Assembly: GCF_001440475.1 (NCBI RefSeq)
Contig: NZ_LLYB01000065.1
Span: 1 to 64,000, forward strand
Length of the DNA stretch: 64,000 nucleotides
Reading direction: 5' to 3'
Origin: Bradyrhizobium lablabi
Lineage (GTDB): Bacteria; Pseudomonadota; Alphaproteobacteria; Rhizobiales; Xanthobacteraceae
Positions 36,957 through 46,298 of this stretch are shown in pieces. Position 1 is the stretch's first letter. Each line of letters opens with the position of its first letter. The notes under the pieces are model-generated. The model worked only from the letters and a program-made list of their open reading frames with translations. It was not told the origin of the DNA and made no database searches. Made by a program: the position numbers and the translations under genes.

Positions 36957-39662
36957 ATGGCTGACAGGAACTGGCAGGCAGGACGGAAGAATTCGATTCC
37001 GGCGCAGGCCCTCGTCTGTCTGCTCGCCACCGCCATGCCGTGCGGAATGGCGTGGGGCGCCGGGCCGTCCGCGGGCTTTGCGCCGGCGAGCTATATCGGC
37101 GAATTCGATCCCAACCGGGTGTGGGAGTTCCTGATCGGCGGAATCGTCGTCGTGTCCTTCCTGGCTGCGATCGGCATCTGGATTTTGGCGGCGTTGCGCG
37201 GTGCCAAGAGCGCGCAAATGCAGCGCAGCGCCTTCATCAGCTCGGCGCTCAACAATCTCAACCAGGGCGTGATGATGACCAACGCGCAAAACCGCGTGGT
37301 CTTCGTTAACGACCGCTTTCTCGAAATGTACGGGCTCAGCCGCGCCGAGATTTCGAGCCGCATGACCGGCCGCGAACTGCTCGAAGTGCGCCGTGCGCGG
37401 GGGCTGCTCAGTCTCACCGTCGAGGAATTCAGCAAGCTTGCCCGCCGCCCCGAAGGCGTCGTCACCGAACTGCCGGACGGGCGATCGGTGCTGTCGAAGA
37501 TCTTCCGCCTGCCCAACGGCGGGACGATCGGAACGCATGAAGATTGCACCGAGCAGCGCCAGCTCTCGCGCAAACTGGCATCGACCACCAAGTTCCTGGA
37601 ATCGGTGCTCGACAACGTTCCGGTCTGTGTCGCCGCCAAGAACATCGAGGACGGCCGCTATATCTTCGCCAACCGCGCGTTCGAGCGCTTTTCGCGCTTC
37701 TCCCGCGATCACGTCGTCGGCAAGCGCGCCGATGAGATCTTCCGGCCCGAAACCGCGAAGAGCATTGAGGCGGCAGACCAGGCGGCGTTGACAGCGCCGG
37801 AAGGTTACCATCGCAGCGAATACGTCGTCGAACGCGGCGACGACGAACGCGTTCTCTCTTCCAACCGCGTGGTCGCACGCAACGAGAACAACAAGCCGGA
37901 ATTCCTGATCACGCTGTTCGACGACGTCACCGACCGGCGGTCGCTGTCGCGCGAACTCGAAAACACCAAGAAATTCCTCGAGCTGGTGGTCGACAACATC
38001 CCGGTGTCGCTGATCGTCGAGCGCGTCAGCGACGGGCGTTATCTGCTCGCCAACCGCAGCGCCGAGACCATTCTCAATCGCCGCCGCGAGGACGCTACCG
38101 GCCTTACCGCCGCCGATATCTTCAATCCGCGCGAGGCCAAGCTGATCATTGCGCGTGACGAGGCCGCGATTAAGAAGCGCGGCCTGCTCACCGAAGAGCA
38201 CCCGATCTCCACCAAGGATGGCTTGCGGCTGTTCCTGACCCGCCGCATGACCGTGCTCGACGAGGCCGGCGAGCCGCAATATCTGATCAAGACCCATGAG
38301 GACGTCACCGACCGCCGCCAGACCGAGTCGCGGATGGCGCACATGGCCTATCATGACGGCCTGACGGACCTGCCGAACCGCGCCGCCTTCCTGCAGGCGC
38401 TGGCGCAGATGATCGAGGCTTGCGCCGGCACCGACGAGGAATTCGCGGTCTTGTGCGTCGACCTCGACGGATTGAAGGAAATCAACGACGTGTTCGGCCA
38501 CGCCATGGGCGACAAGCTCCTGATCGAGGTCGCCGGCCGCATCCAGGCCTGCGCCCGCGGCGGCGTGGTCGCCCGGCTGTCCGGCGACGAGTTCGGCCTG
38601 ATCATTGACGGCAAGCAGCCGGAAGCGGGCAAGGCGCTCGCCGAAAAACTCGCGCAAACGCTGTCGGACGAGTTCGTGATCGACGGCAAGTCGGTGCGAA
38701 CCGGTGTCACGACCGGCATCTCGGTATTTCCGCATAACGGTTCTGACGCAGCTTCGCTGCTGGCCAATTCCGGCGCGGCGCTGTTCCGCGCCAAGCAGAA
38801 GTCGCGCGGCTCGATCAGCGTCTTCGAGCCGGAGATGGACCAGCAGATCCGCGACCGTCGCGTGCTGCACCAGGACCTCTCGATGGCGATCCGGAACGGC
38901 GAATTGTCGCTGTATTACCAGCCGCAGGCCGCGGCGGGCCCCACAATCGGCGCCAGCAAGGTCATCGGTTTCGAGGCGCTGGCGCGTTGGATCCATCCGG
39001 TGCGCGGTTTTGTGTCGCCCGGCGAATTCATTCCGCTCGCCGAAGAAAGCGGCCTGATCGTCGAGATGGGCGTCTGGATCCTGCGCGAAGCCTGCCGCGA
39101 GGCGGCCTCCTGGCCGGTGCCGATGCAGATCGCCGTCAACCTGTCGCCGGCGCAGTTCATGCATGGCGACGTCGTCAGCCTGGTGCATTCGATCCTGCTC
39201 GAGACGGGTCTGGCGCCCGACCGGCTCGAACTCGAAATCACCGAAGGCGTGCTGATCGAGGATTTCGACCGCGGTCTCGCCCTGTTGAGGCGGCTGAAGT
39301 CGCTCGGTGTGCGGATCTCGATGGACGATTTCGGCTCCGGCTATTCCTCGCTGAGCTATCTGCAGGCGTTCCCGTTCGACAAGATCAAGATCGACCGCGC
39401 CTTTGTCATGAATCTCGGGCGCAATCCGCAATCGGCCGCGATCGTTCGCGCCGTCATCGACCTCGGCCACGGCCTCGAAATGTCGATCGTCGCCGAAGGC
39501 GTGGAGACCCAGGAGCAGCTCAGCTTCCTCGCCGACGAAGGCTGCGACGCCGTGCAGGGCTTTTTGCTCGGCAAGCCCCAACCGATCGGGCACTACGCCG
39601 CGCTGGTCGGCCGCAGCGCCGCCAACGACGTCGAGACCGAGCGCAAGCTCGCCAGCGCCTGA
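36957..39662 (+). CDS. membrane PAS-GGDEF-EAL cyclic-di-GMP protein
   Basis: A 901-residue signalling protein. An N-terminal hydrophobic segment and a membrane helix (VVSFLAAIGIWILAAL) anchor it. Three PAS-like units follow, about 95-205, 210-325 and 330-450, then a GGDEF domain (about 463-620) and a complete EAL domain with FEALARWIHP (Glu near 673), LELEITEGVLIED, DDFGSGYSSLSYL and EGVETQEQL. The GGDEF site reads SGDEF and the I-site is absent, so cyclase activity is doubtful while the phosphodiesterase looks intact. It probably breaks down cyclic di-GMP in response to an internal signal. Confidence 0.9.
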   Translation: MADRNWQAGRKNSIPAQALVCLLATAMPCGMAWGAGPSAGFAPASYIGEFDPNRVWEFLIGGIVVVSFLAAIGIWILAALRGAKSAQMQRSAFISSALNNLNQGVMMTNAQNRVVFVNDRFLEMYGLSRAEISSRMTGRELLEVRRARGLLSLTVEEFSKLARRPEGVVTELPDGRSVLSKIFRLPNGGTIGTHEDCTEQRQLSRKLASTTKFLESVLDNVPVCVAAKNIEDGRYIFANRAFERFSRFSRDHVVGKRADEIFRPETAKSIEAADQAALTAPEGYHRSEYVVERGDDERVLSSNRVVARNENNKPEFLITLFDDVTDRRSLSRELENTKKFLELVVDNIPVSLIVERVSDGRYLLANRSAETILNRRREDATGLTAADIFNPREAKLIIARDEAAIKKRGLLTEEHPISTKDGLRLFLTRRMTVLDEAGEPQYLIKTHEDVTDRRQTESRMAHMAYHDGLTDLPNRAAFLQALAQMIEACAGTDEEFAVLCVDLDGLKEINDVFGHAMGDKLLIEVAGRIQACARGGVVARLSGDEFGLIIDGKQPEAGKALAEKLAQTLSDEFVIDGKSVRTGVTTGISVFPHNGSDAASLLANSGAALFRAKQKSRGSISVFEPEMDQQIRDRRVLHQDLSMAIRNGELSLYYQPQAAAGPTIGASKVIGFEALARWIHPVRGFVSPGEFIPLAEESGLIVEMGVWILREACREAASWPVPMQIAVNLSPAQFMHGDVVSLVHSILLETGLAPDRLELEITEGVLIEDFDRGLALLRRLKSLGVRISMDDFGSGYSSLSYLQAFPFDKIKIDRAFVMNLGRNPQSAAIVRAVIDLGHGLEMSIVAEGVETQEQLSFLADEGCDAVQGFLLGKPQPIGHYAALVGRSAANDVETERKLASA

Positions 39663-39756
39663 TTTCTCTAATCTCTGTCACCCTGTGCTCACCACCATGA
39701 TGCCAACGGCCGCGTGACCTCGCGGGCTGTTCGAATGTGAGCTCGACCAGGCCTTC

Positions 39757-39785
39757 TTGCCTTCCATGGCAGCCCCGGTTAGTTT
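39757..39785 (+). promoter_or_regulatory. possible promoter of the leader-ABC-F transcript
   Basis: TTGCCT (39757-39762), 17 bases, then TAGTTT (39780-39785). Only a partial match to sigma-70. It lies 36 bases before the leader ORF, so its start would include the leader Shine-Dalgarno. Confidence 0.3.
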
Positions 39786-39820
39786 AGCGGCCTACCTGAT
39801 CGAGAAAGGAGGGCTGCGCG

Positions 39821-39892
39821 GTGACGACATTTTTCCACCACTATCGCCAGCGTGGCCCCGTCAACGCCCTGCAAATGCGTTTGCAGGGCTGA
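39821..39892 (+). CDS. 23-residue leader peptide upstream of the ABC-F gene
   Basis: GTG at 39821, 23 codons, TGA at 39890-39892, with AAAGGAGGG (39805-39813) 7-8 bases before the start, the best ribosome-binding site in the region. The peptide opens with MTTFFHHY and has Arg-Gln-Arg at residues 9-11, then Gly-Pro. Arg/Lys-x-Arg/Lys is the known motif at which macrolides arrest ribosomes. The last eight sense codons coincide with a perfect 10-bp hairpin. Peptide and hairpin therefore overlap as in attenuation leaders. It is too short for homology to be judged by eye; the call rests on initiation signal, motif and position. Confidence 0.6.
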   Translation: MTTFFHHYRQRGPVNALQMRLQG

Positions 39893-39905
39893 CCAGAGGC
39901 TTTTT
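39855..39905 (+). terminator. attenuator hairpin at the end of the leader ORF
   Basis: The core GCCCTGCAAA-TGCG-TTTGCAGGGC (39866-39889) is a perfect 10-bp stem. It extends outward: GTCA (39860-39863) pairs with TGAC (39890-39893) past a two-base bulge, and GCC (39855-39857) pairs with GGC (39898-39900) across a small internal loop. TTTTT (39901-39905) follows directly. The outer stem is what brings the hairpin next to the T run. Confidence 0.6.
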
Positions 39906-39915
39906 CGTAAATCTC

Positions 39916-40057
39916 TTCCTGGTCTGCCCCTCGTGGCAATGCGGCGTCGAACGTCTGATCGTTCGCGCCTGCATTTTCCGTAGCTCGCCGCGCTCCGACA
40001 CCACGTCCGATGATGGCTGCATGCCCCGGACGTCGTGGTCGCCGGCAAGACCAGGGA
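39916..40057 (+). promoter_or_regulatory. possible anti-Shine-Dalgarno pairing in the ABC-F leader
   Basis: TTCCTGGTC (39916-39924) can pair over 9 bases (one G-U) with GACCAGGGA (40049-40057), which holds the ABC-F ribosome-binding site. The same CTGGTC can instead pair with GACCAG at 39891-39896, at the leader stop codon. The remaining spacer (39925-40048) shows no gene. Confidence 0.35.
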
Positions 40058-40063
40058 ACGATC

Positions 40064-41590
<1,527 letters not shown>

Positions 41591-41690
41591 AGCGTTTTCC
41601 AGCGAAGTGGAGACCGGTTCGCGTCAAGAAAACGCGTCAAAACAAAAATTAGAGCCCCGTTCCGATTCCATCGGAACGGAAAAGGCTCGA
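41591..41690. repeat. composite palindromic repeat after the ABC-F gene
   Basis: Two hairpins: GCGTTTTC (41592-41599) with GAAAACGC (41628-41635), and CCGTTCCGAT-TCC-ATCGGAACGG (41657-41679) flanked by GAGCC and GGCTC (41652-41688). This wording, with AAAACGCGTCAAAACAAAAA between, resembles a repeat common in spacers of Bradyrhizobium. It may also end the ABC-F transcript. The rest of the spacer to 41801 holds only the promoter side of glpD. Confidence 0.65.
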
Positions 41691-41801
41691 CTGCGGCGGC
41701 CGCATGTTTCATCCCCCGACATGATTTCCAGGAGTGACATCCACTTTTGGCCATCATGCCCTAGTGTAGTGAAATCAGATTCTCTCCAGTAGCGCTTGCG
41801 T

Positions 41802-43286
41802 ATGGCGGACTACGATCTCGCGATCATTGGCGGCGGGTTGAACGGCGTCAGCATCGCGCGCGACGCCGTCGGCCGTGGCTTGCGCGTCATTCTGCTGGAG
41901 CAGGGCGATCTCGGCGCGGGCGCCTCGTCGGCCTCGCCGCGGCTGATCCATGGCGATCTGGCGGGGCTGGAGCGCCGGCATTTCCTGCGCGTCCGTTCCG
42001 CGCTCGGCGAGCGCGACACCTGGCTCAGGATCGCGCCGCATCTGGTGCGCCCGATGCGCTTTGCCATCCCCGCCCATTCCGACGAGCGTCCGGACTGGCA
42101 GTTGCGCTCATGGCTGCTGCTGTATGACCGGCTGGCCTCGCGCAGCGGCCTGCCGGCCTCGGCGACCATCGACGTCACGCATCATCCGGTCGGCAACGCG
42201 CTGAAGCGGCCGTTCGGCACCGCCTTTGAATATTCCGACTGCATCGTGGACGATTCGCGCCTGGTGGTTCTCACCGCCGTCGATGCCGCGGCACGCGGCG
42301 CGGTGATTCGCACCGGCGCGCGCTGCAGCCGGGCCGAACGCGGCAGGGAATGGCGGCTGGTGACGATCGATCGTGGGTTTCGCCAGGTGGTCACGGCAAG
42401 GGCGGTCGCGAACGCCACCGGCGCCTGGACGCCGTCCGTTGCCGAGACGGTGTTGCGCGTGCCGCCGCCGAAGCTCGCCGCCGTGCAGATGGACCAGATC
42501 ATCGTCCGCCGCCTGTTCGACAGCGACAACATCTATGTGTTCCAGAACAGCGATGGGCGGCTGATTTTCGCCAGTCCCTATGAGCGCGATTTCACCCTGA
42601 TCGGCACCGTCAGCCATGCCTTCAAGGGTGATCCCGCCATCGTCGCGATGGCGGCTAATGACGTCGCCCATCTCTGCGACGCGGCGAACCGCTATTTCCG
42701 CGAGCGGATCGAGACGGTCGACGTGGTGCGCACGCTTTCCGGCGCCAACATGGTGCTGCCAGCCGCGAGCGGGCGCGACGGGGCGATCACGCTCGACCAC
42801 GGGCGGGGCAAGGCGCCGCTGCTCACGGTGTTCGGCGGCGACGTCACCACCTCGCGGCTGCGCGCCGAGCGGGCGGTCTCGGAACTCACGCCGTTCTATC
42901 CGATGTCGGCGCGCTGGACCGCCAAGGCGCCGCTGCCCGGCGGCGATTTTGCCTGGGACCGCTTCGACAACGAGGTCGAGGACGTCCGCGACCGCTGGCG
43001 GTTTCTCGGCGAGGAGCAGGCGAGGCGGCTGGTTGCTGCCTATGGAACCAACGCCAGGGAGATCCTCGGCGAGGCCAAAGCGCGCAGCGAACTCGGCCCG
43101 GCCTTCGGACCGGAGTTGACGGGCGCTGAAGTGCACTATCTCATGAATAAGGAATGGGCGCGTTTTCCGGACGATATCCTGTGGCGGCGCACGAAGCTTG
43201 GCCTCGCCATGGAGCCTGAGGATCGCGACGCCCTCGCAGCGTTCATGGCGACTGCAGCACCGGAACTCACATGCGGCGCGCGATAA
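41802..43286 (+). CDS. glpD: glycerol-3-phosphate dehydrogenase (FAD, GlpD family)
   Basis: A 494-residue flavoenzyme that oxidises glycerol 3-phosphate to dihydroxyacetone phosphate at the membrane and feeds electrons to quinone. The FAD fold reads [20 protein letters not shown]. The family motif [20 protein letters not shown] follows, then [11 protein letters not shown] and [19 protein letters not shown]. The length matches. The ATG at 41802 is preferred to a TTG two codons upstream. No glp kinase or transporter gene is adjacent. Its end overlaps a cyclase gene by 16 bases. Confidence 0.9.
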   Translation: MADYDLAIIGGGLNGVSIARDAVGRGLRVILLEQGDLGAGASSASPRLIHGDLAGLERRHFLRVRSALGERDTWLRIAPHLVRPMRFAIPAHSDERPDWQLRSWLLLYDRLASRSGLPASATIDVTHHPVGNALKRPFGTAFEYSDCIVDDSRLVVLTAVDAAARGAVIRTGARCSRAERGREWRLVTIDRGFRQVVTARAVANATGAWTPSVAETVLRVPPPKLAAVQMDQIIVRRLFDSDNIYVFQNSDGRLIFASPYERDFTLIGTVSHAFKGDPAIVAMAANDVAHLCDAANRYFRERIETVDVVRTLSGANMVLPAASGRDGAITLDHGRGKAPLLTVFGGDVTTSRLRAERAVSELTPFYPMSARWTAKAPLPGGDFAWDRFDNEVEDVRDRWRFLGEEQARRLVAAYGTNAREILGEAKARSELGPAFGPELTGAEVHYLMNKEWARFPDDILWRRTKLGLAMEPEDRDALAAFMATAAPELTCGAR

Positions 43287-44287
43287 ATCCGACGATCGTG
43301 ATTGCCTTGGGCGGCCTGCTTTTGGGAATGGGCTATCGCCATTTCGTGGATCTCGCGATCGAAGCCTCGCCCTTGAATTATCTTCGCAGCGGTCTTCACG
43401 GCATGGGTATGGCGCTCGCGGCCTGGGGCGTTCATCTCTACTTCACCTCGCGCCGGAGCGAATGGGTATCCAGGTGGCCGCTGCTGGCGGATCTGGCGGT
43501 GCGGTCCGCAACCATGGCCGTCGTCGTTGCATCAACCGTTCTGATCTTGGAGTCGCTTCTTTATTGGCATCGGATCGAGGCCCACTGGTTGTTTGACGCT
43601 TTCCCCCGGATCGTTGCGCTGGGGTTTCTCGCCTCGTTGTGCGGCCACGCCGTCTACGAACTGACACGGCTGGTCGGCAGCCGCGTGCTGTTCAACGTGG
43701 CGCTCGGGCGCTACCGGACCCCGGTACGGGAAGCACGCGTGCTGATGTTCCTCGACCTTGCCGGCTCGACCTCGCTCGCCGAGGAGATGGGAGAGTTGCG
43801 CGTACAAGGCCTGCTTACCCGCTTCTTCTTCGACATCGACGATGCGATCGTCGCGCATGGCGGCGAGGTCCATGCCTATGTCGGCGATGAGGTCATCGTG
43901 ACCTGGCCGCTCGACGGCAGGATGTCGGCCGGGCGCTGCATCGACTGCTTCTTCGCCATTGCCGACTGCATCGCGGAGAAGGCGGAGTCTTACCGGCAGG
44001 AATTCGGCATGGTGCCGAGCTTCCGCGCCGGCCTGCATGCCGGTCAGGTGGCGATCAGCGAGTGCGGCAGCTCGCGCCGTCAGCTCGCCTATTTCGGCGA
44101 TACCGTGAACGTGACGGCGCGGCTGCAGGAGCACTGCAAGGAGGCCGGCCGGAATTTGCTGGTCTCGGCCGATTTGCTGCATCACATGAAGCTCAAGCCA
44201 GCCTTCGCCGTCGAAGCGCTCGGAGAGGTTCGCTTGCGGGGCCGGACGGCAGCTATTGAGGTTTTCGCCGTGGAGCGCCGTGTCTGA
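43271..44287 (+). CDS. membrane class III nucleotide cyclase
   Basis: A 338-residue protein with an N-terminal membrane part of about four helices (for example [15 protein letters not shown] and [18 protein letters not shown]) and a C-terminal cyclase domain (about 155-335). The metal-binding Asp162 ([11 protein letters not shown]) and Asp206 (YVGDEVIV) and the transition-state pair Asn280/Arg284 ([10 protein letters not shown]) are present. The positions that usually choose adenine, Lys and Asp, appear as Ala202 and Gln271, so the substrate is uncertain. The start overlaps glpD by 16 bases, indicating coupled expression. The membrane part may sense a signal. Confidence 0.82.
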   Translation: MRRAINPTIVIALGGLLLGMGYRHFVDLAIEASPLNYLRSGLHGMGMALAAWGVHLYFTSRRSEWVSRWPLLADLAVRSATMAVVVASTVLILESLLYWHRIEAHWLFDAFPRIVALGFLASLCGHAVYELTRLVGSRVLFNVALGRYRTPVREARVLMFLDLAGSTSLAEEMGELRVQGLLTRFFFDIDDAIVAHGGEVHAYVGDEVIVTWPLDGRMSAGRCIDCFFAIADCIAEKAESYRQEFGMVPSFRAGLHAGQVAISECGSSRRQLAYFGDTVNVTARLQEHCKEAGRNLLVSADLLHHMKLKPAFAVEALGEVRLRGRTAAIEVFAVERRV

Positions 44288-44301
44288 TTGCAGCGGCGAG
44301 C

Positions 44302-45612
44302 CTAGTTTCGCTGCGCCGCGCGCGCCCAGGCCTCGTCGCGTGGCGAAGGCCTGCGGTCGAGCCGGCTCGAGATGATTCCGGCGGCCTTGTCGCCGTGACC
44401 TGCGCGGATATACGCGACGATCAGCGTGTCCTCCCACAATTCGCGCTGGGCGTGGCTGCCGCCGATCCGCGCAAGCTCGGCAATTGCCGGCTCGAGCAGG
44501 CGGATCGCCTCCGCATGATCGCCACCCGCAAATGCCCGGATACCGCGGCAGAGCTCGATGGCGGCGCGGCCCGGCAGCAGCTTGCCGTCGGCGGCGCGCG
44601 CTTCGAGTTGCGCCAGTCGCGTTTCCAGCGCATCGCCGCCGGTCATCGCGGTGGCCAGCGCAAAATGCACATCGGCAAAATGCGCGCCCGCCTGCGGAAA
44701 GTATTTTTCGCCGTAGGCGGCGACATCGCGCCAATGCGGCTCCAGCCCGGTCTGGCCGGCCAGCGCAAGCCGCCACAGCAGCGAGGCGCCATCGGTGAAG
44801 ATGTTCAGCGGCGGGTAGGGGCGGCCCGCCGGCTTGATATGCTGCTCGTAGATATCAAGCGCGCCGTCGAGATCGCCGGCGTCGAGCAGGGTCAGTGCGA
44901 CATGCCAGGCCAGATGCCCGTGCAGAAAACTCCGGCGATCATGCGCGGGCATCCACTGCGACAGAAACTGGCGGCCCGTTGCCATGTCGCCCTGCTCGAA
45001 CATGGCGTGCGACAGGCCATGCGCGGCATTGGCATTGGCCGCGCGCAACCCCATCGCGCGTTCGGATAGCTCCCGCCCGGTGGAGAGATTTCCTGCCTCG
45101 GTATGCGACCAGCCGAGATAGGAGACGAACCACCAGTCTTCGCCATAATGCCGCGCGTGACGTTCGCAGATCGCGAGTTTTGCCGCATCGTGGTCGGGAC
45201 GGCCCGAGAACGCGTAGAGACCGAACGCGCCGAGCAGGATCGACAGCACCTGCGCGTCGCGCGGATATTCATCGAGATGCGCCTCGGCGCCGGTCACGGC
45301 CAGTTTCGGCTTGCTCTCGATCACGGCGGCCATGATCTCGACATGGCTTTTTTCGCGTGGGCTGGCGGCTGCGGCCAGTTCACGGGCCTGCGCGGCGACA
45401 GCGCGCGCCTTGCCGCCCTCCATGTTGAGCTGATGCAGTCGCGCCCTTCCGATATGCGCGAGCGCAAAGGTCGGATCTTCCGCGATGGCCTTGTCGAAGG
45501 CGTCCTCGGCGCCGTGCCAGGCCGACAGCATGCAGTCGACGCCGTCGCGGTAATGCGCCGCGGCGCGTTCGGAGTTGGTCGTCAGCGGGAGGTCATATCT
45601 GTCGCGGTTCAT
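44302..45612 (-). CDS. TPR-fold protein (TTC38-like)
   Basis: A 436-residue soluble helical protein similar in layout to the eukaryotic TTC38 family: NSERAAAHYRDGVDCML, then EDAFDKAIAEDPTFALAHIG, YGEDWWFVSYLGWSHTEAGN, AAHGLSHAMFEQGD and HLAWHVALTLLDAGDLDGAL. Repeated helix pairs of TPR type make up the whole chain. The role is unknown. The ATG at 45612 (MNRDRYDLPL) follows AAGGAC; the frame extends ten codons upstream without support. It converges on the cyclase gene and is separated from the next upstream gene by 38 bases. Confidence 0.75.
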   Translation of the reverse strand: MNRDRYDLPLTTNSERAAAHYRDGVDCMLSAWHGAEDAFDKAIAEDPTFALAHIGRARLHQLNMEGGKARAVAAQARELAAAASPREKSHVEIMAAVIESKPKLAVTGAEAHLDEYPRDAQVLSILLGAFGLYAFSGRPDHDAAKLAICERHARHYGEDWWFVSYLGWSHTEAGNLSTGRELSERAMGLRAANANAAHGLSHAMFEQGDMATGRQFLSQWMPAHDRRSFLHGHLAWHVALTLLDAGDLDGALDIYEQHIKPAGRPYPPLNIFTDGASLLWRLALAGQTGLEPHWRDVAAYGEKYFPQAGAHFADVHFALATAMTGGDALETRLAQLEARAADGKLLPGRAAIELCRGIRAFAGGDHAEAIRLLEPAIAELARIGGSHAQRELWEDTLIVAYIRAGHGDKAAGIISSRLDRRPSPRDEAWARAAQRN

Positions 45613-45650
45613 TGTTTTTGTCCTTGGGGCACGCGATGGCATCGTCAGGC

Positions 45651-46151
45651 TTAGAAATCGAGCTTGTCGCGGACGGCGTCGATACCTGCCTTGGCGCAGG
45701 CCTCGTCCGCGTCGCCACCGGGAGCTCCGGAAACGCCAACAGCACCCAGCAGCGAGCCTGCCGCTTCCACCGTCACACCGCCGCCGACGATGACGGCACC
45801 CGGCAGGTTACGGATTCCGGCCTGCATCATCCCGGGCTGGCTGATGGCATTGAGTTCGGTCGTGCTGGTCCGAAAACTGGCCGCGGTCCATGCCTTGCCC
45901 GAAGCGGTCGATACGGTGTGTGGGCCCGCGAAACGGTCGCGCAGCAAGACCTGCGTGACGCCGAAGCGGTCGACGACGGCGACCGTCACCTGAAAGCCGC
46001 GCTTTCTGCAATCCGCCAGCGTCGCGCGCGCCAGGTCGAGCGCCAGTTCGGGGCTCAGAGACTTGTAGGTCACGATGGCTTCCTGTGCGGCGGCTGCGCT
46101 GGCGAGCAGGGAAGAAATTGCCGTCGCAGCCAGAAGATTCCGAACGGTCAT
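45651..46151 (-). CDS. GlcG/HbpS family protein, exported
   Basis: A 166-residue protein with a signal peptide (TVRNLLAATAISSLLASAA, cut near AAAAQE) and a GlcG/HbpS domain: LSPELALDLARATLADCRKR, then VAVVDRFGVTQVLLRDRFAG and a Gly-rich NLPGAVIVGGGVTVEAAGSL. Some members bind haem or act as redox-linked accessory proteins. The function here is not known. The ATG at 46151 follows GGAGC. It precedes the TPR gene on the same strand, 38 bases apart, so they may be one unit. Confidence 0.82.
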   Translation of the reverse strand: MTVRNLLAATAISSLLASAAAAQEAIVTYKSLSPELALDLARATLADCRKRGFQVTVAVVDRFGVTQVLLRDRFAGPHTVSTASGKAWTAASFRTSTTELNAISQPGMMQAGIRNLPGAVIVGGGVTVEAAGSLLGAVGVSGAPGGDADEACAKAGIDAVRDKLDF

Positions 46152-46227
46152 CAAGTCGCTCCCGATCCTTCATACACGCGCGGCGGCCGGCTTTCCGCGA
46201 GCTACGACCTTACCAGAGACGGGACCC

Positions 46228-46249
46228 GCAGCCAGAATATTGTGGCTGC
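46228..46249. promoter_or_regulatory. inverted repeat in the divergent GlcG-potA spacer
   Basis: GCAGCCA-GAATATTG-TGGCTGC is a perfect 7-bp inverted repeat with an 8-base, AT-rich centre, 50 bases before the transporter ATPase start. The shape suits a dimeric regulator. No protein can be assigned to it. Confidence 0.35.
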
Positions 46250-46298
46250 CTGTTCCAGGCCGGTTGAGCGGATAGCGATCCGTCGCTAGCGTGCGGCC

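Noticed and set aside
36879-39593. A 904-codon open frame on the minus strand, antisense to the PAS-GGDEF-EAL gene
   Set aside because: The product is a composition-driven string rich in Arg, Asp, Gln and His without domains. The plus-strand protein has full family motifs. Long antisense frames are expected at this GC content.
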